Source: Lytechinus pictus
Lineage: Eukaryota > Echinodermata > Echinoidea > Temnopleuroida > Toxopneustidae
Direction of reading: 5' to 3'
Assembly: GCF_037042905.1 (NCBI RefSeq)
Contig: NC_087247.1
Span: 36,597,420 to 36,661,419 of the forward strand
Length of the DNA stretch: 64,000 nt
The notes below the pieces were generated by a model. That model did no database searches. It saw nothing but the letters and a program-made list of their open reading frames with translations, and was not told where the DNA came from. Positions within the stretch are counted from its first letter, which is position 1, and each line of letters opens with the position of its first letter. The translations under genes were made by a program, and so were the position numbers. Below, piece by piece: positions 19,916-30,199 of the stretch.

Positions 19916-20731
19916 TTTTTATGTAATTATTTGCTGAATATAATGAAAAAAATTATCTCATTATTAGAATTTAATTTGAATAGGCAATTTTTTTTTCAGG
20001 CTCGCTGGCGGCTTTTTACAAATTTTCCCCCGTTGCTATATTAATTGTGCCCCCTCAAAATATTTGGTTCATTACGCAACTGCGTTTAAAAAATGTGTTG
20101 TGTAAAAGCTACATTCTGTATTTACCCGTAATTTGACTAAAATACCGGCAATCTGCAAGGTTTAAAATGGCTTTGATATCAAGAATTACCGGTGCTGCGC
20201 CCCGGACCCTTACCGCATAACACTGCCGTATAGGCCTATGATTATGGAAGGGTTGAGCCATGGTCCCCAAAAGTTCTAGTACCAAGAACAAAAAGAGGAA
20301 AGAAAAGCAAAGGAAAAGTGGAGGATATGATTTTATTTACTGAAAATGATGTAAAAAAATATCTCAAAGCAAGATTCTCATGAAAAGTTGATTTTTTTTG
20401 TCGCTCGCTCGATCGCGACTTAATGTAAATTAAGCAGCGTTTTAGCACATAAGCCATACTGTGCCCCTCGCTTTTTTACTCTTAATGCTACTGCCGCATA
20501 GAGCTTAACGCACAATCATAAAAAAATGCACAGTGGCGTACAGACCCCCCCCCAAAAAAAAAAATAGAAAGGAAAGAAAGAAGGGTAAAACTGTTTTTCT
20601 GGATATCATGTCAAAATCTATCACAAAATTGGATTTTTGTTTGTTGGCTGTTTTTTTTTTATATTATTTTTGCCGCTATGAATATACAAAAATACACCCC
20701 CCCCCCCAAAAAAAAAAAACCTAAGTGCCCA
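19916..20731. other. Spacer between LINE A and the TLR stop, with homopolymer runs
   Basis: It contains 'cagtggcgtacag' at about 20531 followed by C and A runs, and a second C9-A12 run at about 20699-20720 just after the TLR stop. The first word resembles the terminal repeat of the element at 29265-30079, so a solo fragment is possible. On the minus strand AATAAA at 20337-20332 could serve as the TLR polyadenylation signal. No gene is recognised. Confidence 0.4.
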
Positions 20732-23575
20732 TCAGAGAGGAATAGCATTATTGACAGCCTTATTAGATCTCATGCTCTTCTCAAACTGAGCCCAGAAAAG
20801 TTCCTGCCCATCTTCATCATCTGTCCACAGCATGTAAGGTTTGTTCTTGCTCAGGAACAACCTGACAAGATACGGCAGGTTCTCGTCATCAATCTCCTCC
20901 ACAAAGAGCAAGACGATCTTGTCTAGTCCTGTATCGTTGATGTGCTCAAGAGCCATACGAAGCTTAGTCATGCACCAGGCATCATCAACTGACCGGTTGC
21001 TGATCAACAAGACTGTCTTGAAGCTGTTGTCCAGGGCATGGAAGATTGCATTGATGTAGAACATCCCAAGGTGCAGGTCTTTGTCTCCATAGATGATGTT
21101 CCGTAGATGTGGCAACCTCTCCTCCAGGGCAGGTCTCATGACCCGATCCACCCACTCCTCTTCATCTTCATGGAACATGAGGTTGAGATGAAACTCATAG
21201 TGATCTGCCTCAAAGTCCTCTGCCATCTCTTTGTAGCCAACCACAGCCAATCTCAAAAGGAATATCTTGTGATTCAACCACCAACGTCTGTGATATGCAA
21301 GTATCGTTAGCAGGCAAATAAAGATGCCTGCGAAAGACACACCTGCAATGAGGAAGATGTTGACACCACAGTAATCTTCGGGATGAAAGGACAGTATTGG
21401 TTGTTTCTTAAATCCTTTCAGAGATGTACCCGAGCAAAGCGTTTTATGTGCATGTTTGAAATCTATGTTAGCTGTGTCCAACCACTGCCTGAACCATTTC
21501 AAGGAGCAGGTGCAGGATAAAGGGTTGTTTGAGATGTCCAACCGGAGTGAATTATTCCCTGGTAGAACTGTTCCAGGTTTGATTGTGCTGATTTGATTCC
21601 CAGGGAGATAGAGGTCAGTCAGTTCTAATGTCTGTGCAAAAGTCTGCGGGTCCAGACTACTCAGGATATTGTTCTGGAAGTAGAGGACTTTCAGGTTGAA
21701 GAGCCCGTTGAATACATCTCCAGGGAGTTCCACCAAACTGTTCTCACTGAGGTAAAGGTATCTTAGAGAGATGAGAGGACTTAACAATCCCGATCTTAGT
21801 GTATATATTCTTGAGTTGGTCATGTCAAGATCGACTAGCCGTGAAAGGTTCTGAAATACCCTGATGTCAAGGTCATGCAAATAATTGCCTTTGATTCTCA
21901 ACTTGTACAGTGAAGAGAGACCTGCGAAGAGCGACTGATTTTTGTCCTTATCGTATAAGGTAGTATTCTCCAGCTGTGCATTCTCCATTCGAAGTTCACC
22001 TAAACTACTCATATTTGAAAACTGCTCTTGGGATTGAATTGATAGCCTGATGGGTGCGTTCGATATATCTAGAATAAGCAAGGTCTGTAGTTGACTAAAT
22101 GCATCTTTCAGATACGTTGTGGCTTCATTTTTGAGGTACAGCTCCTTTAAGTTCAAAATGTTGGTGAAAGCTTTGTAACTGTAGTAATTAATATTATTAT
22201 CAGTTATGTTTAGTATCTCCAGATTGACAAGGCCATTGAATCTCTCCTGACCAATACTAATTAGAGCATTGTGGGATATGTCGAGCATGCGCAGTGTCTT
22301 AACTGTCCACAGATGTTTGCCATTGTTCAGATCTTCGATTCTGTTACTCGAGACTGTTATGGTAAGAATGGATCGCAATCCATTAAAATATCCTGGCAAA
22401 AGGGCCTGTAGTAAGTTTCCTGATGCATTCAGCACTTTCAAACTCTGCAGGCAGGCAAATGTCGCATTGGAGAAGGTGGTTATTTTGTTATAGGAAATAT
22501 CCAGTTCTGTAAGTGACTCCAGATGACACAACGATCTGTTTGTGAGGAGTTTGATTTTGTTTAGTCTCAAGGCCAGCACTTCAAGTGTGGTGAAGCCCCA
22601 GAAAGCTCCCACTGGCACAGTTTCAATTTTATTACCAGACAGCTTTAAAGATCGAATGGTTGGGTACGTGACAGACATGTTGGAGGCTGTTTCAGGTGGT
22701 AAAAGTTCATGGATCTGGCATCCGTGCAACGATAAATAGTCAATGGAAGTCATGCCTAAGAAAGGTTGAATGTCAAATGATTGAAGTTGATTCCCATCTA
22801 GCAAAATTTGTTGTATGGAATTTAAATGCAGGAAGCTTTGTGGTTGTAGAAGTTTTATTTTGTTGGATCCGAAGGTCAGACTGTGTATTGTTGTGTTCTC
22901 CAGAGGTAGAAAGTCATCCCGCCCAATTTCCTCAACTTCATTTAGGTCAAGGTTGATTCTTCCTAGGTGAGACCAATGTGAACATCCCTCAAAGTCAAGA
23001 CTGGTTATTTTATTTCCATTAAGCAGCAGATTAGACAGGTGCGGTACGTCGGAAACAGCTCCGTGGGGGACAGATGCTAAGTTATTGTCATTCATTAGGA
23101 GCTTTGTAAGTAGCACGTTCTTCAAGAAAGTTCTTGGTGGTATTAACTGTAGGTTGGTGTAGCTGAGTATTAGAGTCCTGAGCTTTGTCAAAGGCCAGAA
23201 TGACCCACTCTCAAGAGATATTATTGGGTTGGCTTCCAAGATGAGGATGATCATGTTGGGAACATGGTATAAAGAATCATTGTGCAGAGCGGTCAGCTTA
23301 TTTGCAGACAGGTCAAGCTCAGACACACTCGAAGGCAGATCTTGAGGAACTTTCGTTAGTCCGAGATGCTGGCAGTTTGCAATGACTCCATGGCTGGAGT
23401 TTACAAGCTTACATTTGGGAAAATTCTTGGCAGTTTCTGCCTCAGATGATTGCACATGCATGACATGGATCCAAATAAGCCAGAATGCTAATAGTGAAAG
23501 CTGCAGACTATATACACTTCTGAATTTGCTACGGACGCTGTTAACTGCCATCCTTCTCTTGGTGCAAGTATGCAT
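20732..23575 (-). CDS. Toll-like receptor, intronless, 947 aa
   Basis: This is a complete single-exon receptor of the type expanded in sea urchins. It would sit in the membrane, sense ligands with its ectodomain and signal through a TIR domain to MyD88-type adaptors. Order: signal segment at about residues 23-44 (LLAFWLIWIHVM); Cys-containing LRR N-cap (about 55-80); some 23-25 leucine-rich repeats (LxxLxLxxN pattern) with many N-x-S/T sites; LRR C-cap (NPLSCTCSLKWF ... DYCGV) to about 737; transmembrane helix about 738-762; TIR domain about 792-936. The TIR keeps box 3 FW (927-928). Box 1 is EFHLNLMF rather than the usual DAFISY type, and the BB loop reads KDLHLG (832-837), with Leu where most TLRs have Pro. 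The first Met (23575) gives a basic leader; Met9 (23551) is an alternative start. No frameshift, so it appears functional. The orthologue within the TLR family cannot be assigned. Confidence 0.95.
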   Translation of the reverse strand: MHTCTKRRMAVNSVRSKFRSVYSLQLSLLAFWLIWIHVMHVQSSEAETAKNFPKCKLVNSSHGVIANCQHLGLTKVPQDLPSSVSELDLSANKLTALHNDSLYHVPNMIILILEANPIISLESGSFWPLTKLRTLILSYTNLQLIPPRTFLKNVLLTKLLMNDNNLASVPHGAVSDVPHLSNLLLNGNKITSLDFEGCSHWSHLGRINLDLNEVEEIGRDDFLPLENTTIHSLTFGSNKIKLLQPQSFLHLNSIQQILLDGNQLQSFDIQPFLGMTSIDYLSLHGCQIHELLPPETASNMSVTYPTIRSLKLSGNKIETVPVGAFWGFTTLEVLALRLNKIKLLTNRSLCHLESLTELDISYNKITTFSNATFACLQSLKVLNASGNLLQALLPGYFNGLRSILTITVSSNRIEDLNNGKHLWTVKTLRMLDISHNALISIGQERFNGLVNLEILNITDNNINYYSYKAFTNILNLKELYLKNEATTYLKDAFSQLQTLLILDISNAPIRLSIQSQEQFSNMSSLGELRMENAQLENTTLYDKDKNQSLFAGLSSLYKLRIKGNYLHDLDIRVFQNLSRLVDLDMTNSRIYTLRSGLLSPLISLRYLYLSENSLVELPGDVFNGLFNLKVLYFQNNILSSLDPQTFAQTLELTDLYLPGNQISTIKPGTVLPGNNSLRLDISNNPLSCTCSLKWFRQWLDTANIDFKHAHKTLCSGTSLKGFKKQPILSFHPEDYCGVNIFLIAGVSFAGIFICLLTILAYHRRWWLNHKIFLLRLAVVGYKEMAEDFEADHYEFHLNLMFHEDEEEWVDRVMRPALEERLPHLRNIIYGDKDLHLGMFYINAIFHALDNSFKTVLLISNRSVDDAWCMTKLRMALEHINDTGLDKIVLLFVEEIDDENLPYLVRLFLSKNKPYMLWTDDEDGQELFWAQFEKSMRSNKAVNNAIPL

Positions 23576-24178
23576 ATGTGAGTGTTAAGATCTGCAATTT
23601 TACAGTTTCCAGTAGAGCAAGAATTCATAAAGAGTATTCACCAAACATATTCTCCTTTTCATTTGCACACCCCAAAAGTGAAGTCTTAATGTCATTATTG
23701 GCATTTGTAGTCTGTATACAATTAAGTGTAGTAGGATGCAGGGAGGATCACCAAAGGATGTAGACTTGAAATTATTGTTTTGGAAAGGAATATTGGTATA
23801 TTTGTACAAGATCAACTACATCTTCATCTACGTGCCAGACATGTCAGGAAGGTTGGATTTCATGTGACTTCCTGCTACTTTTTCCTCTTCAAGCTCTCGA
23901 TTATGGTATCTAAGAATTTGTTTGACCCGTTCATATTGCTAAATTATAGAGTGTAAAATGTATAATTTGTAAAATATAAAATTTTGTCTTTTCATTGATT
24001 GGTATTCTTCAAGTACATAAAACACATAAAAAGTTATAAGATAAAGATAAATTTGTGTATTATTCTGGAGTTGTATTGGTCTCTTGTGTACAGATCACAA
24101 TTATAATATTAACCAAAAGATCGCTCCAATATTGAAATGAAGCAATAATGATTGATCACTATCTGTAAATTATCCGGC
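23576..24178. other. TLR upstream region
   Basis: AT-rich sequence upstream of the minus-strand TLR start. Any promoter or 5' UTR exon should lie here, but I see no decisive element. The open frames here are short and unremarkable. Confidence 0.35.
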
Positions 24179-24292
24179 CAGAGGCGGCGGAACGTCAGGC
24201 TCATACAATGAAAGTGGAGGGCACCTATTGTTTTGCAGACAAAAGGTGCCCCTCCACTTTCTTTGTCCGAGCCTGATGTTCCGCAACCTCTG
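24179..24292. mobile_element. 114-bp hairpin MITE, CAGAGG termini
   Basis: The left arm CAGAGGCGGCGGAACGTCAG pairs with the right arm CTGATGTTCCGCAACCTCTG. Pairing continues to 'aaagtggagggcacct'/'aggtgcccctccacttt', leaving a loop of about 15 nt. The CAG(A)G(G) ends fit hAT-like elements. No clear 8-bp duplication is visible. Confidence 0.8.
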
Positions 24293-24763
24293 ATTATCCC
24301 TTACACCCTATTAGAATCTGCATTCAGTTTTCAATATACATGTATATATTCAGTGAATACGGAATATTTTTGATGTAGATTATTTCCATGGAAGGTAGTC
24401 CTTCAGGCAAAATGTCCGCTCTTAAATTTACATACAAAGTAAGTGTAAAAAAACAGAAGAGACATTATGGTCTAACATTGACTGTTGTAATATCAGAAAA
24501 TACAAAAATGAAAAATAAAAAAACAAACATGTATAGATGATAATATCTTGTATTCATTAAAAACCAACTGTGAAAAATTATTTGACGTAATATGTTTTTT
24601 TGCTTGCTATCAAAGATATAACATGGTGCACACAATCCATCGATGACTGAATTCTGTATTTCTTTGTACATGCACCACCTAGACTTGGTAGAAAATATTT
24701 CTTAGAATTCAAAACAATTCCAAACAAAAGTTTGGTGTAAAACGATACTCAATCATTTCTTTA

Positions 24764-25240
24764 TTAAAGGGGAGGTTCACGCTGACAAAAAGTTTATATT
24801 TAAAATAGCAGAAAAAAAAAAGGAAAATCCATCAAGGATGTAAAGAGTCATTAAAGATTTTCTTTAATTTGTGACATCATAATTATGCGAGCAGCATGCC
24901 ATGTATAGTGAATTTAAAAAAATAAATGAAATGTCATTTTCTTTAAAAACTTGAAAATTTGTTTTATTGTACCTTCAATATATGTCAACAAACAAATTAT
25001 TTTTTACACCCGCTCCTGAAATAAGAAATTTTTAGTCATCATTAACCATTAAAAAAAATGAAATTTATGCATTTTAAATTACATAACATATGGGGCAGCT
25101 GCTCGTATATGACATCACAAATCAAAATCTTTGATAATAACTTTCTTTATAATCTTTAATGGAATTCCTCAAACCTTCACCATCATTTTGTCTGTTTTGT
25201 TTTACAATAAACTTTACGTCAGGGCGAACTTTCCCTTTAA
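24764..25240. mobile_element. MITE, TTAAAGGG(G)A(G)GTTC termini
   Basis: The left end TTAAAGGGGAGGTTCACGCT and the right end AGGGCGAACTTTCCCTTTAA are inverted repeats. The arms also share 'tgacatcataattatgcgagcagc' and its complement around 'gcagctgctcgtatatgacatca'. About 477 bp, non-coding. Confidence 0.8.
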
Positions 25241-25591
25241 TTGCTATTATTCATATTAAATATTAAATAATGCATTTAAATCATGGTATCATTTGACCCT
25301 GCATCAGAAAATGGTCTGAACAGTATGTTAGATCCTCAGTGTTTATAAATATCTGAACAGGATGTTACATCCTGTTCAGAGTCAGAGAATTCTTTTCCTG
25401 TTAAAGGCTTTTTCTGATTACTGAAAAAGATAAGAAAAAATGTCATCAAATGCTAAGTATTTGAAATGTGCATGTAGGTTGAATTTATGCATAAACTGTA
25501 AATGAATCTTATGAAATTTAAACAAAATATCTCAAATGAATATTGTGTTAACTGTTTCATTTTGCATTGTCATTATTGAATCGTTGCATGC

Positions 25592-25803
25592 ATGACCCCC
25601 TTTCCTCTCTCTCTCCCTCTCACCCTCTCTAACTCCCCTCTCTTTCTTTCTGTCTCTTCCACTCCCTCTCTTCCTTCCTCTCTCACTATGTTTGTCTCTG
25701 TCTTTGTCTCCCCTCTTTCACCCTCTCACTCAAACTCCCATAAACACACTCTCTGTCTTTCCCTCAAACCCTCTAAACATGTCTCTCTCTCTCCCTCTCG
25801 TTT
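25592..25803. repeat. CT-rich low-complexity tract
   Basis: About 210 bp of imperfect (CT)n and (CCT)n on the plus strand. The open frame through it (25592-25807) is Ser/Leu/Pro low-complexity and is not a gene. Confidence 0.85.
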
Positions 25804-25809
25804 GTAAAT

Positions 25810-26950
25810 TATATCTTAATTGGTTGCCATGGCAATGGCTGAATATGTTATTCATGTATTAACAGCAAGCATATAAGCATATATATGCTTAAAACCCTAA
25901 AATTAGGGGTAATAAAAGAAAAATAAGATTCTACAATGTTTTCTTTTTCATCAAAGCTAATAGTTTTTCTTGGGAAAAATGAGCTGTTGCCATGGCAATG
26001 GGATATTTGCAACATTGATATTTGTCATTAAATTCAAGTATTACCTAGGCAACATCAATTCATTATTCTAATGAACTCATGCAGAACACTCACTGCATTT
26101 TTTGTTCAAAATTAAATGACTGGGCCAAACTTTACGCATATTGATTTAATGTTATTGCATTTTCCACCTGTCCATAACCTTGTCTTCCATATGTTTTTTT
26201 TTTAATTAGATGTGATTTGATTACCATGGTAATGGCTTAAGATGTTATATTTATTCATTTAGCCACAAACATATCTTGATTAGTACCTTAAAATTAGGGA
26301 AAATGTAATGATGATCATATTCTATATTTTTATCAATATTTTTACTTTTCTGGAGGGAAATAAGCTGTTGCCATGGCAACGGGCCCTTTGCAACATTGAT
26401 ATTTTGATTAAATTCAAGCATTACCAAGGCACCAAAAAATGTTATCTTTCTAAAAAAAACTCATGCAGATTACCTACTGTAATTTTTATTCAAATGGGTG
26501 GGTCAAAACTTAAGCATACAGATTAAGTTAATTCTAATCGTATTTTCCATCTGCCCATTGTCTTGTCAACCACGTTGTTTCGTAAATTAGATGTTATTTG
26601 GTTGTCATGGAAATGGCTTAAATGTTATTTATACATTTAGCAAGCAACATGTTTTTGTTTACCACTGTAAAATTATAGGAAATTAAAGATAAATCAGATT
26701 CAACAACTTTTCAATTAACTTTTTACTTTTCTGGGAGGGGGGGGGGGGAACAAGCCGTTACCATGGCAACGGACCAATTTGAATTATCTCAGTGATCTTG
26801 AATATTTCTAAATTTCATATGTATTAAATTGGATACTTGAAAATGATAATTTCGGTCATCTATACCATGTTTATTTAGCATTAAAATTGGAATGTATGTT
26901 ATTTTGGAGAAATTAATCCGTTGCCATGGCAACGGCCGAAAATGGCATTT
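25810..26950. repeat. X-box satellite, array 2, inverted relative to array 1
   Basis: Three units of about 370-390 bp match the reverse complement of the 12.4-13.4 kb array ('ggttgccatggcaatggc', 'aaaattaggg', 'gctgttgccatggcaa', 'tgcaacattgatatt'). The perfect palindrome GTTGCCATGGCAAC is at 26367-26380 and 26920-26933. GTTACCATGGCAAC is at 26757 and one-mismatch forms at 25823 and about 25986. A G10 run is at about 26739. Confidence 0.8.
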
Positions 26951-27289
26951 ATAAATTGATCTCCCATCATTGAAATAAATCTTACGGCATACACTAATGC
27001 TTGTGAAAGTTTCATGCTTTAGTCATAATTTGCACAATTTTAAAATGTTCTTAATTGCTATTAATTAAACCTTTTATTGAAGGGCAAATTTGATCAGATT
27101 TTGAGTTCTGCATATTGGTAACACTGGCATTTTCTTTCTTTGCTGCACACGTTCAACAAAATTAATGTCTCTAAAATTCATTTACAAATAGATTAACTAT
27201 ATTTAGTATTACGTTCGCCAATTCATATGTTAAACTTTATTTATTTCTGTGTGATTAACAAAGTACTAATGTAGTATGACTGCTTACTG

Positions 27290-29055
27290 AATCATCTTGT
27301 TCTATTAGGAGAAAATATTAATGTATGTAACTATAGACCGATAGCTTTATTGCCTACTTTGTCTAAAGTTATGGAAAGGGTGATCTTTACAAGATTATTA
27401 AATTTTTTGAATAAATATAATATAATTTCTGATTTTCAATTTGGATTTCGCCAAAAATATAGTACATCTCATTCCACTCTCTCATTCATTGACAAAATAA
27501 CAACAGCTATTGACAACTTTGAACATACAATAGGTGTTTTTCTTGGCCTCTCCAAGGCCTTTGACACTATAAATCATGAAATACTTCTCTACAAACTTGA
27601 AAATTACGGAGTTCGTGGGAAGGCCTTGGAGTGGTTCAGAAACTACCTCGCAAATCGTAAACAATTCGTAAGCATAAATGAAAAAAAAATTCTACAAAAT
27701 TTTAACTGGGGTGTTCCCCAAGGCAGCCTCCTGGGCCCACTTTTATTTATAATCTATATAAATGACATCCAGAACTCATCTGAAATATTATCTTATGTCC
27801 CTTTTGCAGATGATTCAAATGTACTCTACTCTCATCCTAACCCCGATATTTTAATTAATGTACTGAAGACTGAACTGGACAAGTTGGAACAATGGATTAG
27901 GGCTAACAAATTGTCAATTAATGTACAAAAACGAAATGCATGCTTTTTAGCGATTCTTTAGAAGAATAGCCATTTAATATTAAACTGAACAATATCGACA
28001 TTGAAGTTGTTACTACAACCCAAATTTTAGGTCTCATAATAGACAACAAATTATCTTGGAAAACACACATTGACTTTATATGTCGTACAATTTCACGCAA
28101 TATTGGTGTTATCAACAAAGTTAAGTTTTTTCTTCCAACTTCCTCCCGAAAAATGCTTTATTCAACATTAATTTTACCATATCTAAATTATGGAGCAATT
28201 GTTTGGGGAAGTACACACTCAACCTATCTAGATAGAATATTGCTTTTTACAAAAGAAGGCGTTGCGTGTTATTTTCAACTTGTCCTGGAGATCCCACACA
28301 GATCACTTGTTTTTCAACAATAACATTCTAAAAATAAAAACAATGTACCAATATATATTAGGTCAATTCATGTATCTGTTAAACAATAACATGTTACCAC
28401 CCATATTTAATTATTCATTTAACACTAACTCTTCACAAATATCCCTCACGTCAATCAGATGAATTCCATTTACCTCTACCCCGGACCATCCTTGCAAAAT
28501 CAATTTTTACTTTTGAAGGCCCTAGACTCTGGGGAACTATTAATAATAACATCAAAGAATCACCAAGCCTAAATTCCTTCAAATATAAGTTCAAAAAAGA
28601 TAACCATTGAATTAACTCTTCATTACTCAAACTCTTATATTTTTTAATCAAACATGATTATCATGTGACGTACACTTTTCCATCTCTTTCGTTTCCTGTT
28701 GATCAACGAGGTCCGTTTGTGAGTACTGGGGCTGGATTCTGGAGACCTTTAATCTCTCTTTTCTTATTTCCTTTTCAATCTTAATTTCCCCTATTTCTTT
28801 TTAATTTAACTGGTTTATGCTCAAGTTATTTTATTTTTATATGCTATGTAACTACAAGAATATTTATTAGGAGGCTGCACTCTACAAGCTCCGCTTTTTA
28901 GCAGCCTCCTCCATTTCCAACCTGATATGTAATAATCTTGAATATATTTTTTGTACAGGGATACTTGAAATTTGTTTTGTTATTTGTATGTCAAAATGTA
29001 CAAAACAAACTGTAATTGATGAAAATGGAAATAAACGAATTGAAATGAAATTACA
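27290..29055 (+). mobile_element. 5'-truncated non-LTR retrotransposon (LINE B)
   Basis: It starts inside the reverse transcriptase (CNYRPIALLPTLSKVMERV) and runs through the 3' UTR to a short 'aattgaaatgaaatt' tail. The 3' UTR has a stem-loop at about 28870-28912, GGAGGCTGC...GCAGCCTCC, with the loop word CTACAAGCTCCGCTTTTTA. LINE C ends with a matching loop and tail, so B and C belong to one lineage. Confidence 0.9.
27310..28600 (+). pseudogene. Reverse transcriptase remnant of LINE B
   Basis: The open part 27350-27961 carries the fingers and palm: F-QFGFRQKYSTSHS, FLGLSKAFDTINHEIL, GVPQGSLLGPLLF and FADDSNVLYSHPNPD, then the thumb start. After a frameshift at about 27955 the similarity continues in another frame (TTTQILGLIIDNKLSWK ... 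NYGAIVWGS), and is broken again near 28250. The endonuclease domain is absent. The element cannot be autonomous. Confidence 0.85.
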
Positions 29056-29264
29056 TTTTTCCATTTTATAGTTAGATTTGGATTTCACTCTGTAATGATA
29101 ATTGAAGTTCTTCCTCCAGTTCAACCCAAGATGCTTAACTTAATTGGACCTCCTCTATATTAATTGAAAGAGAAGTCTGCTATGAATCAGTTGTTTAAAT
29201 ATATTTCATCAATAAACTGATTGGCTTTCAGTGTGAATATAGGCAGTCTAGCTGTACATACATA

Positions 29265-30079
29265 CAGTGGCGTACCGTGGGTCACGGCATTGGGGGGCAC
29301 CATAAAAAATTTTGAGTCACCTATAGTGAGCCCGCGAAGCGGGCTCAGTTGCCAGGTATACTGACCTAAAAGAGACATTTTAAGGACAGTGACATTAAAC
29401 GGATATGTATATCACTGACCAAATAATGCGAGCGCGAAGCGCAAGCTGAAAACTTTTGATATTCAGATCTAGAAAGGGACATTATAAGCACATTTTTGTT
29501 ATCATGTTACATACCTGTCTCGCTAAACAAACAATACGAGCGCGAAGCACAAGCTGAAATTTTTGTATATATTGACCCCAAACAGGGACATTTTAAGGAC
29601 TATATTTTAGTAATCAATTAAGAGTATACATATCTCACCATATTCATCCAATGCGAGTGCCAAGCGCATGCTGATTTTGTTTTATATTTTTTATATCTAA
29701 ACACAGAAAGCACTTCTAGTCATTGTAATCATGACTAACATTCGCATCTCGCTAATCAAATATTGCGAGCGCGAGCTGAAAATTCAGGTGTATAGTGACT
29801 TGAAAACGGGAGGTTTTAGTACAACAGGGTTATATATCTCGTTAAACAGACAATGCAAACACCAGGAACAAGGCCCTGAGCAAATTATGTTTCATAAAGC
29901 TATGAAAAAAAGTATTTATGTAAAATAACATAACATAATTGAAATATAATATAACCTTATAATGAACAATAATTTCTTCTTTCCCACTTTGTTTCTCTCC
30001 CTTTCTCCTTTTCCCCGTTTTTTGCCAGCCGATGGGGGGGGGGGGGACGTGCCCCCATGCCCCCCTAGTTACGCCACTG
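29265..30079. mobile_element. Element with CAGTGGCGTA termini and internal ~115-bp repeats
   Basis: The left end is CAGTGGCGTACC and the right end GTTACGCCACTG, an inverted pair. Inside, 'gcgagcgcgaagcgcaagctgaaa' recurs four to five times, each with 'agggacattttaaggac' and 'atatctc', in imperfect units of about 115 bp. The ends resemble hAT-type termini. The flanking 8 bp (catacata / ataataat) do not match, so a target duplication is not demonstrated. It lies between LINE B and LINE C. Confidence 0.65.
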
Positions 30080-30199
30080 ATAATAATAATATGCACATTT
30101 ACTTTGCTATGGTAATACATGGCCCTCGATCAGAATGCTGTTTCAGTGTGTTATATGGATTACTGTTCATTTAGGGGAAATAACAACTTGAAAAAATGT

